Source: Carpediemonas membranifera (lineage: Eukaryota > Fornicata). From it: a stretch of DNA of 64,000 nucleotides. The notes under the pieces are model-generated. The model was not told the DNA's origin, ran no database searches, and worked only from the letters and a program-made list of their open reading frames with translations. The translations under genes were made by a program, and so were the position numbers. The stretch spans positions 124,001-188,000 of the forward strand of contig JAHDYR010000014.1 of the NCBI GenBank assembly GCA_019828565.1, read 5' to 3'. Shown here in pieces: positions 1 to 9,603 of this stretch. Position 1 is the stretch's first letter; every line of letters starts with the position of its first letter.

Positions 1-14
1 TAATGCATTCGCGT

Positions 15-602
15 TTAATCCTCTGTCTCTGTCTGCTCGGACTCGGTCTCGGACTCTTGCTCTTCCGCGAGGATCTCGATTACACTGTTGAGCTCCTCAG
101 CGAGGGAGGCGTACTCGACTGTCCGGGCGGCGGAAACGCCCTTCCACTGAGTGTTCACCTGGGCGGCAGTCAGCTTCTTGCCGGTCTCGGTCTCATACAT
201 TTTGCGGAGAGCCAGCTTGAAGAGAGCGGCACCCTTCTCTGAGCGCTTCTTGATGGCACCGGTAGTCTCCTTCTTGGAGGCTGCCTTCTTGGCAGGGGCC
301 TTCTTGCCGTTCTTAGCCTCCTTGGCAGCCTCCTTCAGAGCCTTCTCCTCCTCCTTCCAGTTGGGGTACTTTGCCTCGTAAGCAGCCATCTGCTTGTCGA
401 AGGCTTCCTTCTCGAGGTTGTACTCGTCAACATAGAGCTTCCGCGCCTCCTCGTCCATGTCTTTCCATTCTGCGCCCATCGTGCTCATCATCTCGGTCCC
501 CTTAAGCTCCGGCTTCTCTTCCTTGAGCTTCGGGCGGCGAGCGACAGTGAAGCGGATGTAAGGCTGGTTCGGTTTCTTCGGTACGGCTTCACGTTCGCCC
601 AT
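15..602 (-). CDS. HMG-box chromatin protein
   Basis: About 195 aa from the ATG at 602; an upstream in-frame TTG was not used. Residues about 8-80 match an HMG box: a PKKPNQPYIRF opening, basic helix 1, a G-x-x-W core (GAEWKDM) and the third helix ending in AAYEAKYPNW. A lysine/alanine-rich linker (KKAPAKKAASKK) follows, then a weaker second box-like stretch with a W in QWKGVSAA, and a very acidic C-terminal tail (SETESEQTETED). Box, basic linker and acidic tail are the layout of HMGB-type proteins, which bend DNA in chromatin, so a nuclear architectural role is likely. The acidic tail ends 15 bases from the left edge of the window, so the gene is complete. Confidence 0.85.
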   Translation of the reverse strand: MGEREAVPKKPNQPYIRFTVARRPKLKEEKPELKGTEMMSTMGAEWKDMDEEARKLYVDEYNLEKEAFDKQMAAYEAKYPNWKEEEKALKEAAKEAKNGKKAPAKKAASKKETTGAIKKRSEKGAALFKLALRKMYETETGKKLTAAQVNTQWKGVSAARTVEYASLAEELNSVIEILAEEQESETESEQTETED

Positions 603-1016
603 TATGTATTTCGAGATCAAAGGCGTGAACCGTTATTGCGAGACATCTCCGCCATTAGGAATAAATGCTAAATATCTCGGTGAATAGGCTGATACAGACG
701 GCGCTAACATGTGCACCAGTCACTATGCCATGGCTTTCACCCAACAGGTTAACTTGGGAAGATAATGACAGTCAACCCGCCGCCACCGTGTCCGAGACAG
801 CTGGCGTGTTGACGCCAGAAGATCAGCTGTGTTTCATCGGAGTCAAGTCCAGGGCGAAAGATCGGTCAGACAGCAAAAGCTTGGTCACCCCAAACTGCGG
901 TCGGCGCCAGTTGGCGCAATGACACAGCCGCGGATAAGAGCAGACGGGTTTGATTAACTGCCGCAGACTTTATGCTTTCAAATCCGCATAAAAAGATGAA
1001 CACCATTGAACTCCGC
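603..1016. other. Intergenic, with two strong short hairpins
   Basis: No convincing gene. An 85-codon ORF on the plus strand (665-922) has no recognisable feature and is probably chance. Two perfect hairpins stand out: CTGGCGT/ACGCCAG with a 4-nt loop at 801-818, and GCGCCA/TGGCGC with a 2-nt loop at 904-917. They resemble the hairpins clustered at 11.87-12.15, 26.6-27.0 and 39.9-40.4 kb. Confidence 0.5.
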
Positions 1017-2103
1017 TCACCTGGCACTCAGCTTCTCGAGCCTGTCCGCTGCCGGCGGGAGGAGGTTGTACAGGACAATGATGGACCCCACCGCCATGGC
1101 ACCAAAGAGATGCTGCATGGTCACAGCAACCCCGAACAGCAACCAGGAGGCGTAAATACAGAGAACGATGCTGGCCGAGGAGCAAAACACCTTGACGATG
1201 TTGTTGGCGAACTTCATGATAATGGAGATGAGCAGACCAGAGCAGCTCATCGTCAGCACCAGAAGCCACACAGCGGGGGTCCACCCAGAGAAGAAGTTGG
1301 ACCTTACCGGATCCCGATCAATGGCAAACCAGTAAACGAGGTTAAACAACACACCCCAGAAGTATAATGACGTGTTCTGGGCGTGTACAGAGATGTGGCT
1401 GTACCGTTTGAGGAAGTATTCAGTGAAGACAGAGGCAAAGGACGAGTTAAACGTGTACAAAATGGCCAATAACACCCCGACTGTCCTAGAGCTCTTGGTC
1501 GTGGCGGAGGGAACATACTGGGTCCATGAGATGACGAGCATTAGTAGGACCAGGGTCAGGTAGTGTAGGCCGGTGAACCTCTTGTGGAGTACGAAACGCA
1601 TCAAGACCGCGGTTGAAATGATCTTGAAATTGGACAAAATCTGGAACAATGCGGGCTCCAGATACCTCAAGATGAGGAATACAAGGTTGTTGTTGATGGC
1701 GTAAAGAATGGCAGGGACGGCTGATAGAAAGACGAGTTGCCAGGACATCGCCCGGGCCTGCTCCATGATGAAGTCGGGGGAGTTGCGGAGGAGGAAGAAG
1801 AGTGAGATGCAGATCTTCATGAACTCAACATAGGTGACAACGGAAGAGGAACAGTAGTCGTAGGTACCGTATGCGTTCTTCGTCGCATAACTGATGAGGA
1901 CATCTAATGACCTAGGTAAAGGGTAGAATAGAGTTACTATACAGGAATATCGTCAGCACAGTGCATGTGAAGAGCAGGAGGGGCAGTTGCAGGCCGATTC
2001 TTTCAAGATTGAAGTGTTTGAGCAATATACGCACGATAGGGTTCTTCAGCTGCTGTAATATCGCATTAGAAAAGCCATCGCGAGCTCCTATCGTTCGATC
2101 CAT
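1017..2103 (-). CDS. Nucleotide-sugar transporter (spliced)
   Basis: Two exons, 2103-1938 and 1903-1017, flank a 34-nt intron (1904-1937) with GT-AG ends; splicing joins LY to NVLISYATKNAYG in frame, giving about 350 aa. The protein is almost entirely hydrophobic, with roughly 9-10 membrane segments. Family motifs of the nucleotide-sugar transporters (CMP-sialate/UDP-galactose type) are present: PAILYAINNNLVF, LEPALFQILSNFKIISTA, QNTSLYFWGVLFNL and MKFANNIVKVFCSSASI. Known members exchange nucleotide sugars for nucleoside monophosphates across the Golgi or ER membrane. Which sugar is carried cannot be told from sequence. Family is confident; the exact splice acceptor is inferred from frame and homology. 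Confidence 0.85.
1904..1937 (-). other. 34-nt spliceosomal intron
   Basis: Minus-strand sequence starts GTAACT and ends GTCATTAG. Removing it restores the transporter frame; leaving it in creates a stop (exon 1 read-through ends at LPFT). An internal CCTAG is an alternative acceptor but leads to a stop codon. Confidence 0.7.
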
Positions 2104-2269
2104 GCTCGATGGAGCAAGAGAGGCTTTCGCGTAGTTGAGAGCTGTGATTTATGATCCACGTAAATGACGTTAATACGTCTGTTGACCCTTGTTGAGCCTC
2201 ATAAGTGTACCAGGCCTATCATGACTGCAAATAGAAGCAATCCACGCTGCCGCACAGGGGTCATGGCCA

Positions 2270-3463
2270 CTAGGTTCTGAGTCCATCCATGATCTCATCA
2301 ACTAAGGCCGGGTCCTCCCAGGCCTCCACCACGCCGGTCCTGGACCACTCAGCCACATACGTATCGAAGTCCAGTGCATCTGGCACACTGACCGAGTCGG
2401 CCCAGTCGAGCAGACCGTTATCGTCCAGGTCGGGCAAATGCTCGTTAGTGGATGTCACGGCAAGCTGCCGTATCCACTGAGCCCTGCGCTTCTTCCACTT
2501 CTTCTTAGCGGCCTCCTCCCTGTTGAGCGTCCGCACAGGATCCGATATGCGGGGTGCCCTCGACTCAACCACGTCCACCACCTTCTGCCGGGTCTCTGGG
2601 TCAGTAAGTATCCCGGGCCTGACCGGGCGCCACGAGTTAACGTCGGCCCGCCGGTACCACTGCCCATGGTCGGTCGGGTCGGTCTTCAGGCCCGCCTCTT
2701 TGGCTGCGGCCGCCCGTTTGTTCTGCTCGAAGTAGTCTCTGGGTGCGAATGCGTTAAGATCAATAGCTCTCTTAACATAAATCTTGTAATACACGTCAGG
2801 AGGGAAGAGAGTCCCGCCCAACCGGAATCGGACCGTGGCCTCGAATGAGCCATCTAGTAGTGCAGCCTCAGTAGGGTTGATCTGCTGAAGGATGCGTCTG
2901 GGGTCCCCTCGCCGTTCGTATAAGATAAGGGACTTGTAGAACATGAAGACTGTGCGGAACGAGAAACGCATCCAGGCGCGCTGAATCACCAGAGCTGCTT
3001 TCGCGCGCCTCTTCCTTTGTGGTGCAATGAGCCTCCATTGCCGTTGCAGCGTACAGGCGGCGACATGGTAAATGTGGCGATGGTCAAATCGGGCAAAACG
3101 GTGAACAAGCCACATCCGGACAGTCGACTGGATCTTAGCGGCACAGAAGTGGGGGAACGCTGCATTCATGGCTCTTTCTGTGACGCTCCCATTCGAAACA
3201 CGCCTGATCATGCCCCCAAAGGTCTTAATTCCAGTTGCTTCTCGATTGTAGTTCACAATGCTGTTGAATGTGAGAGACCAATGGATTTCATCGGGGTATT
3301 GATAGAAAGTCGCAGCAAGATAACGGCGCCAAGCTCGCTGAATAACGATTGCGGCGACATGCATGCGCAATACGGGCGTAGATTCCGTCTGATCGAAGAG
3401 AAACAGGCGGTACCGATCGCTTCTGTCACATAGCCAGTTTGAGACCTGATTTGGCCGGGACAT
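2270..3463 (-). CDS. IQ-motif protein, MFI/C11orf65-like
   Basis: About 397 aa from the ATG at 3463. Four IQ-like calmodulin-binding helices are visible: AAIVIQRAWRRYLA near residue 40, AAKIQSTVRMWLVHR, AACTLQRQWRLI and AALVIQRAWMRFSFR. They are followed by a conserved block (INPTEAALLDGS, VRFRLGGTLFPPDVYYKIYV, NSWRPV) that I recognise from the C11orf65/MFI family of flagellates and animals. The C terminus is acidic. A calmodulin or myosin-light-chain partner is implied by the IQ motifs. In mammals MFI is reported to act in mitochondrial fission, but in protists the family's job is unclear, so I make no functional claim beyond calmodulin binding. Confidence 0.7.
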   Translation of the reverse strand: MSRPNQVSNWLCDRSDRYRLFLFDQTESTPVLRMHVAAIVIQRAWRRYLAATFYQYPDEIHWSLTFNSIVNYNREATGIKTFGGMIRRVSNGSVTERAMNAAFPHFCAAKIQSTVRMWLVHRFARFDHRHIYHVAACTLQRQWRLIAPQRKRRAKAALVIQRAWMRFSFRTVFMFYKSLILYERRGDPRRILQQINPTEAALLDGSFEATVRFRLGGTLFPPDVYYKIYVKRAIDLNAFAPRDYFEQNKRAAAAKEAGLKTDPTDHGQWYRRADVNSWRPVRPGILTDPETRQKVVDVVESRAPRISDPVRTLNREEAAKKKWKKRRAQWIRQLAVTSTNEHLPDLDDNGLLDWADSVSVPDALDFDTYVAEWSRTGVVEAWEDPALVDEIMDGLRT

Positions 3464-3576
3464 CCGTTGCAATAGTGTTGACTCGTTGTTGCTGCCGTTC
3501 TAAAGTTGAGCCAAGTTCACAAAAATTTGCGCGTGAAATGGGCGATAACACTGTCTCTGACGTCTAGCGCAACTCC

Positions 3577-3852
3577 ATGGTCCAAGCATTGTCGTTTTTG
3601 GCCGCTCATCTTGTCCCTCTCGCTGGAATGAAGTCCAAGTCAAGCAAGAGATGTACTCAACCGAGGTTCACCAGACAACTACCGCCTGCTTTATCTTCAC
3701 CTCGTGCCGGCAGGTCTTGGCAGGCCAATGACTACGCACGACGGATTGGACTGGCCGGGCTGATGGAGAGAGTGAACGAGTCGATCTTCCTCTTTGGTGC
3801 TGAGGAGATGAAGGCCTATGAGAAGAAGGGTGGTGAACCCGACTCGACATAA
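3577..3852 (+). CDS. Short ORF, doubtful
   Basis: 91 codons with no recognised domain. Its second half (RRIGLAGLMERVNESIFLFGAEEMKAYEKK) has a protein-like composition, so this may be the 3' exon of a small gene or a relic. No promoter or splice evidence decides it. Confidence 0.2.
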   Translation: MVQALSFLAAHLVPLAGMKSKSSKRCTQPRFTRQLPPALSSPRAGRSWQANDYARRIGLAGLMERVNESIFLFGAEEMKAYEKKGGEPDST

Positions 3853-4046
3853 TATAACAGTAACCAATCTGGCGGCTTGCTCGGCCGGGCTGAGGAGAGT
3901 GGAGAGGTATGACTTGTGATGTACTAGGACCGTGAATTTACGAAAATCCCCCAAGAGATGGACACGATGGACAAGGGTCAAGGAAGATTATATAAGCTGA
4001 ATGGTCATAAAACACACACGCTAATGACAAAATATTGCAAGCATGG

Positions 4047-4801
4047 TCATTTTCGATGGCATGTGACCATGCATTGTTTGTTGCGCAGTGTAAACACATT
4101 CTTCGAACCTCCAAGACAGGGCCTGAAAGGAACGATCAAAGTGCCAAACTGTACAATATCATCCGTCCGTAGACGAATGTTGGCGGTTAGCCAATTGATG
4201 ATACTGGAATGATGTTTGAAGACGTGGATCAATGTGCGACTGAACGGAGAGCCACTGAGCTCATCTTCCGTGGCAAGAGAACGCCACAGGATGTTCTCTG
4301 CAGCACTCTTGTCCCGATGAACAACATTCAGAGCATCAGGAACTGTTGCGCGCCACTGAGCACCACGGCACTGTGGATTTTCGCAGAGCATCACACGATG
4401 TGGGTGAACGTGCTGGTCATCACGCGGACGAACTCGCTTGTAGGGGGCGTGGCAGTGAGGGCAGACGACGGTGGTGCGATCCTCGTTAACCATGTTAAGA
4501 TCGACGACAATGTTATACCCTTGAGAAGAGGAACTATCTCTCTCGCGAACTTTCGATATGGCGCGCAAGGAATGAACATACCAGCAGGCGTGGTGAATCC
4601 CGAGCTCCCGTAGAAGACTTTCAGGCGAATGGGGGTGGCGATGGGATGGTGGCGACCGAACTCTCGAGCCAACTGTTGGCCGCAGCGGGCGAAGTAAGGT
4701 AACCCAGTAAGGTCAGCTTGCTTGATGGAGGCTTTGATCGTATATATCTCCATCTTGTTGCGCACAACAGGTGTGCAGCTGGTCATAGATGAAGATGTCA
4801 T
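4047..4801 (-). pseudogene. TnpB/Fanzor-like RNA-guided nuclease remnant
   Basis: Two minus-strand frames together read as the C-terminal third of a TnpB/Fanzor nuclease. The upstream frame gives VFYGSSGF, matching the middle RuvC block. The downstream frame (4568-4047) gives NEDRTT, the glutamate block that precedes the zinc ribbon, then CPHC with CENPQC about 30 residues on (four-cysteine ribbon), then HRDKSAAENI, the final RuvC aspartate motif. One frameshift near 4560-4600 separates the blocks, and the N-terminal two thirds are not recognisable, so it is a decayed copy. Fanzors are eukaryotic relatives of IS200/IS605 TnpB that cut DNA with a guide RNA made from the element end. A 9-bp hairpin (GCATGGTCA/TGACCATGC, 4041-4072) spans the 3' end of the ORF. 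No resolvase or other transposase accompanies it. Confidence 0.65.
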
Positions 4802-5025
4802 ATGAGCCGACGATGAACACCATTACCAGCATATACAAGTGTAGAAGTGAATTTAATGTGGAATAGAAGACAATGAGACGACGTGTGAGCGATTGTGATG
4901 TTTGCAGCTGTACTGACGTCCACGAAGAAGACGCTTTGTGGAAGCCCTGGAGAATACGATCTCCCTACCGACTTGAGACGTGAGTAGGAGGGAGACAGGG
5001 CAGTGTTGCGCAGTGTAAACACATT
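4079..5025. repeat. 22-bp direct repeats flanking the Fanzor-like remnant
   Basis: An identical 22-bp sequence beginning TGTTGCGCAG occurs at 4079-4100 and 5004-5025, bracketing the Fanzor-like remnant by about 0.9 kb. They could be element ends or a target duplication; the right copy runs directly into an inverted LTR fragment of element A. Confidence 0.6.
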
Positions 5026-5046
5026 GTTTGACCCTTCAATAGCACA
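5014..5046 (-). repeat. Inverted truncated LTR of the element A family
   Basis: About 32 bp are the exact reverse complement of the first 32 bp of the LTR that begins at 5053. With the 6-bp spacer AAATAT between, positions 5015-5084 form a near-perfect palindrome. The fragment stops precisely at the LTR terminus (GCACA) beside the target site, suggesting an older, opposite-facing insertion at the same spot. Confidence 0.75.
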
Positions 5047-5052
5047 AAATAT

Positions 5053-5144
5053 TGTGCTATTGAAGGGTCAAACAATGTGTTTACTGAGGAGGTTTAGACC
5101 CGTGGTGGTGTAAATGGTCCAAACTAGGGGATTTGAATGCCTCA
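5053..5144 (-). repeat. 3' LTR of element A
   Basis: 92 bp, TG...CA, same sequence as 9604-9695; preceded on the element strand by the polypurine tract. Confidence 0.9.
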
Positions 5145-5170
5145 CTACCCCCCCTCCTTCAATGCGATGT

Positions 5171-6950
5171 CTAATCCTGCCGAGTGCCATTTGATTGGCG
5201 GGCCGACCTTCTGAGCTTCAAATCATCAAACCGCTTCATGGCTTCCTCTAGGGGTGTATTCACCTGCAGGTACTGCTGAAGTATCGCATTGCCTCTCATA
5301 TCCTCGTCTGTTGGGTTTCTCCACGTGTCGTCTGCTGGTTCGTATCCTAACCAGCGCACCTTCACCTCTGGCGTCTTCATCACGTCCTTCTTGATCCTGT
5401 GCGTGACGATCTCTTTGATATACGTGTGCATACGGTCCTTGGCGCATTCTGCCTTCGCCTTTCTCCTCATCCCAGTCGCCTTCTGCGAGCTTCAGATGCT
5501 TCACGTGCTTCTTATACGTCTTGTTCGTCTCGGGGTCCCTTATCACGAACGAGCTGGCGTTTCCAGGTGCCTTCTTGACCACCTGAAGTGGGCCTCTCCA
5601 TCGTAGCTGGTACTTCCCTCTCTGTTCTGCATCCCTGTCGACCATGACCCACGCCTTGGCTGTGATACGGGTCGGTGTCCTCTTGTTGTGCTTGTCCTGT
5701 CTGGCCTTGGCCGCGTCGTACGTCTTCTTCGCCGCGTCCCTGCGCTGTTGAGCTCTCATCTTCTCGTTCCGGACCATCTTGTCAATGACGTCCGTAACGT
5801 CGGCTCTCTCCTGGTTCGACAGTGTCATCTTCCCTTCCCGCTCTGTGGACACCACTAGCTTCCAGGGTGACGTGCCTGTCGTGGCAGATCTAGCCTGGTT
5901 GATGATGTTCTGAACCGCTGGCAGTAGGCCCATCCATTGCTTCGTGCCGCGCTGATGCATCTCGTCCCTGAGGTGGCGGTTCACTTCGCGATTCCTGCGC
6001 TCAACGATCCCATTCTCCTCGTGATGGTACGGGGTGGTCGTCTTCGCGCCCCCGCCTAGCTCTGCTGCGAACGACTTGAACTCCTTCGAGTCGAACTGCC
6101 GTCCGCTATCGGTCACCCACTCGACCGGGGGCGGGAAGTGTGTGAGGTATCTTTCCCTGATTGCTCTGATGGTGGCGGCGGAGGTCACCGTCTTCAGTGG
6201 GCACAGGGTGACCCACCTCGTCGACTCCTCCACCAGCACCAGGATGTACCGGTAACCCTGGTCTGCCTCTGCCATGTTGATGGTGTCGGCGAACACGCGA
6301 CTGAACGGCGACGCTGGCATGCGCAGCTGCTCCTGATATTGCTCGCGTGACCGGTGTTCGGCGTTCTTCTGGCACACGGGGCACTCCTTAACCATCCTCT
6401 GGACGTCCGTGTCCGCAGTGTCCCAGCGCAATCCCTTATCCTCGAGCTTCCACAGCGTCTGGTCAACCCCGTGGTGACCGGTGCCAGGTCCGTGAACGGA
6501 CTTGAAGCGTGGCAGCTTCTGGGACTCGGGTATGGCCGGGAACGTGCCCTCCTCTTCGGGCTCGGCGTCAAGGGTGTCGCCCTCGTCTGTCCCGGCTGCT
6601 TCCTCGGTGTCGCTTTCGTCTGCCTCGTCGCGCTCGCGGTCAGGCTGTCCTGCCGCCTCTTCGCGGAACCGAACTCTCGGCTCGTCGGCGGCGACTTCTT
6701 CCGACTCTTCCTCCGCTGCGTCGACTGCACACATCACGGACACGATCGCACCCTGCTGCTCTGGTGTCAGGCTCTCGGCTTCTGCGCGGGGCATTCTGGA
6801 CAGGCCGTCCGCGACCGTATTAGACTTACCAGGCACGTGGGTGATGCTGAACTTGAGGTTGCCCAGCTCAAGTGCCCAGCGCTGCACCATGGGGTCGACG
6901 TTGCCCCACGTGTACACGAGGTTACGGTGGTCCGTGAACATCTCAAACTC
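5171..6950 (-). CDS. Element A integrase and chromodomain
   Basis: Reads from the RNase H tail (FTDHRNLVYTW) into an integrase: HHCC zinc domain (HGPGTGHHGVDQ ... CPVCQKN), catalytic core with D in VFADTINMAEAD, D in WVTDSGRQF and E in EENGIVERRNREV. After a one-base shift near 5465 the C terminus is a chromodomain (YIKEIVTHRIKK, VRWLGYEPADDTW). In chromoviruses this domain steers integration to particular chromatin. The protein joins element cDNA to host DNA. The frame break lies in an AAA run and may be a sequencing error. Confidence 0.88.
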
Positions 6951-8866
6951 CCCTTGTGGCTAGGAACCGTCTCATCTTCCTCGTGGCCGCTATGATGGCG
7001 AATGCCTCCCTTGCGGTAGGTGCTCCACTTGCGCTGGCTTGCTGTCAGGGCCTTGGAGAAGAACATCACAGGTCGCTTCGACCCGTCGTCCTCGACTCTG
7101 ACCAGCACTGCGCCGACACCGGTGTCGGACGCGTCGGTGAACAGCTGTAGGCGGTCGTCAGGGCCCGGTGTGACCAACAGTGTGGGGGAGGTGACGATCT
7201 TCTTCAGTCTCTTGAACGCCTCTCTCTGGGGGTCGCCCCACACGAACGTCTGGCCCTTGATCTCCAGCTTGCGGATCGGCTCGGTGATGTCCGCGTAGCC
7301 GGGGATGAACTGGGAGAAGAAGTTGAAGATGCCCAATGTGGACCTGACGTCACTCACGTTTGTCGGGTCGGGCAGCTCCTGGACACCCTGGACGCGCCAT
7401 GGGGGGATGCGCTTTCCCTCCGCCGACACTATCCATCCGAGGTACTCCACCTCCGTCAACCCGAAAAAGCACTTGTTCTTGTTGAGCTTCAGCTTCTTCT
7501 CTCGCACCCGGTCCATCACCCGCATCAGGTTCGCCTGGTACTCTTCCCAGGTCGACCCATAGACGATGATGTCGTCCACGTACACAAGACACGCCGTGCC
7601 CAGCATGTCCGCGAAAGCCTCCTCTAAGGCCTCTTGCATATGGCCAGCCGCGGTGGCAAGGCCGAACGGCATCGTAGTGTAGGTATAGTGCCCCTTGGAG
7701 TACGTGAACGCCAGGTACTCCTGTGTGTCGGGGTGCACCGGGACCTGATGGAAGGCCTTGCTGAGGTCAAGTGCTGCGAAGTACTTGTTGCCCCTCAGCC
7801 TCTCGATCAGCTCTTCCGTCGACGGCAAGTCGTGCTGAGTCATGGACGCCAGGAGCTCGTTCAGTGGCGAGTAGTCCATGCACGGCCGCCACGTCCCGGC
7901 CTTCTTCCGCACCATGACCACTGAGCTGCTCCAGGGAGACTTGGTTGGGATGATGATCCCGCTTTCCTCCAGCTTCTGCATCTCTGACCGGAGTTCATCC
8001 TCCACCTGTCTTGGGAACCTTCGGGGCAGACGGAAGTAGGGTCGGGCGTCCTTCTTCAGCGTGACCTTGAACGGCTTAAGGTCTGCTGGTTCGCCTGCAT
8101 CGCCGAAGCAGTCGCTGTATCTCTCGGCCCAGTCCTCTGTGAGCTTGGAGATGACCTGGATGGGGTCTGCTTCGGTGTCAAGGTTGCGGTTGATTAGGCC
8201 GAGGGAGTCAATCACCTCCATGTTGATGAGGAACGACTCGGCCTTGTCCATCGCATACCAGGTCGGCGTCGCGGTGACCTCTCTGTCGAGGTGGAGGGTG
8301 ATCGGCACATCTGACAACACTCGGTAGACCCTCCTCATCGACTCGTCAGCCAAGCGGACTGTCTCGCCCCGCGTGGCGATCTTCAGTCCCTTCTCGACGG
8401 CCCAGTCCCTCGGCACGACGCTGAACGAGGAGCAGGTGTCCATGCGGACGATCAACTCTTCGCCCAGCAGACTGGCCTTCTCCTGCCAGATAGTCTTGGA
8501 CGCTAACATAAAACAGAAAGGATACTCAGATGGCTTTACAACTGTGCACTGGTGCGACTTGTGGCCGAACTCGCCGCACCTGAAGCACTTCGGCTCCTCG
8601 TGTGGGCAGTCGGCCGAGTCGTGACCCTTTTCGCCGCAGTTGAAGCAGCCGCGGCCCCCTTGCCGCCGCTCAGGCTTGGCCCCCTCGGCCGCGCCGTCAT
8701 TGCGTCTGCGCTCTCCCGTCCTCGCTGGCATCTTCCGCTCCTCTCTCGGCTTGCTCTGCAGTGACTCGAGCTGCTTCTGTAGGGCCGCGAGCCGGCTGCT
8801 CGGCACCAGGTCAAACTCTCGCATGGCATCTGTTCGGGCCCGTAGGTACTTTGCTATGACCTTCAA
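6767..8866 (-). CDS. Element A nucleocapsid, protease, RT and RNase H
   Basis: About 610 meaningful residues before the frame breaks near 7005. Two CCHC zinc knuckles (CFNCGEKGHDSADC and CFRCGEFGHKSHQC, residues 74-87 and 94-107) bind RNA. The protease active site reads MDTCSSF rather than the canonical DTG(A/S). RT motifs include FAALDLSKAFHQVPV, TTMPFGLA and the catalytic YVDD in CLVYVDDIIVYG. RNase H begins at LFTDASDTGVGAVLV. The first codon of the longest frame is TTG; comparison shows the frame really continues from gag after removing one C near 8975. Confidence 0.88.
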   Translation of the reverse strand: MKVIAKYLRARTDAMREFDLVPSSRLAALQKQLESLQSKPREERKMPARTGERRRNDGAAEGAKPERRQGGRGCFNCGEKGHDSADCPHEEPKCFRCGEFGHKSHQCTVVKPSEYPFCFMLASKTIWQEKASLLGEELIVRMDTCSSFSVVPRDWAVEKGLKIATRGETVRLADESMRRVYRVLSDVPITLHLDREVTATPTWYAMDKAESFLINMEVIDSLGLINRNLDTEADPIQVISKLTEDWAERYSDCFGDAGEPADLKPFKVTLKKDARPYFRLPRRFPRQVEDELRSEMQKLEESGIIIPTKSPWSSSVVMVRKKAGTWRPCMDYSPLNELLASMTQHDLPSTEELIERLRGNKYFAALDLSKAFHQVPVHPDTQEYLAFTYSKGHYTYTTMPFGLATAAGHMQEALEEAFADMLGTACLVYVDDIIVYGSTWEEYQANLMRVMDRVREKKLKLNKNKCFFGLTEVEYLGWIVSAEGKRIPPWRVQGVQELPDPTNVSDVRSTLGIFNFFSQFIPGYADITEPIRKLEIKGQTFVWGDPQREAFKRLKKIVTSPTLLVTPGPDDRLQLFTDASDTGVGAVLVRVEDDGSKRPVMFFSKALTASQRKWSTYRKGGIRHHSGHEEDETVPSHKGSLRCSRTTVTSCTRGATSTPWCSAGHLSWATSSSASPTCLVSLIRSRTACPECPAQKPRA

Positions 8867-8963
8867 CGACTTCGCGACTGTTGACTTGGAAAGAACAACA
8901 GAGCGAAGAGACGATGCGATCGTCTCGTCATCGAGGCTCGCCAGAACGATCTCCTGGAGCTCT

Positions 8964-9590
8964 CTAGCATCCAGGGACCTTCTCGAACAGATCTACCATA
9001 TCCGTGAACACATGGCGGTAACGGGTGAAAGAGGTCTCACGGAGCTTGCGAAGCTCGCGGTACGCGCGCTGAAGACTGATATTGGTTAGTGTGGCCTCAG
9101 CCATCACCACCCAGCGCTCATCGCGCTTCCTCCTCGTTGTCTTCGCCTCCTTCTTCTCTTGGTCTTGAGCCATGATGTACCGGAGCAAAGCGTCGTCCCG
9201 GGCGGTCGTCTTGCCGCTTGTCTTCTTCTTCCGGGCCGGGTTAGCGATGAGTGTGCTCCGGGCGTCATCCTCGGAGTCGCTCTGGGCGTGCGCGTCTTCG
9301 CCGCCCCTGCTGCTGTCGCTACCCTCGTTGGCGCTGAACATCTCCTCGTCGTCTTCACTCGAGCTGTCAGAGCTGTCATCGGAGCTTTCGTCGTCCTCCA
9401 GAGCTTGGTATGCGTCCTTGATACTTGTTCTCACTTTCGCGTCGATGCACTCGAAGAGGGTCTTCGGCTTGACCTCATCTTCAGCATAGAGTGCGTAGCT
9501 CATGCGGAACCTCACCCAGTCGGCTGCAGTGTGCCGGAGATACTTCGGGTAAGTCCCTTTTGGGTCGTCGTCATCGTCATCCTTCTTCAT
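8964..9590 (-). CDS. Element A gag
   Basis: 208 codons from the ATG at 9590, only 13 nt after the 5' LTR. Sequence is acidic and serine-rich in the middle (DDESSDDSSDSSSEDDEE), with predicted helical capsid-like stretches at the end (LQRAYRELRKLRETSFTRYRHVFTDMVDLFEKV). It would run on into the zinc-knuckle frame if one C of a CCC run near 8975 were absent. Assignment as gag rests on position. Confidence 0.75.
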   Translation of the reverse strand: MKKDDDDDDPKGTYPKYLRHTAADWVRFRMSYALYAEDEVKPKTLFECIDAKVRTSIKDAYQALEDDESSDDSSDSSSEDDEEMFSANEGSDSSRGGEDAHAQSDSEDDARSTLIANPARKKKTSGKTTARDDALLRYIMAQDQEKKEAKTTRRKRDERWVVMAEATLTNISLQRAYRELRKLRETSFTRYRHVFTDMVDLFEKVPGC

Positions 9591-9595
9591 GCGTA

Positions 9596-9603
9596 GTAAT
9601 TAC
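9596..9603 (-). promoter_or_regulatory. Palindromic 8-mer after 5' LTR of element A
   Basis: GTAATTAC, perfectly self-complementary, directly abuts the 5' LTR where a tRNA primer-binding site (normally starting TGG) is expected. The whole leader before the gag ATG is 13 nt. Confidence 0.6.
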
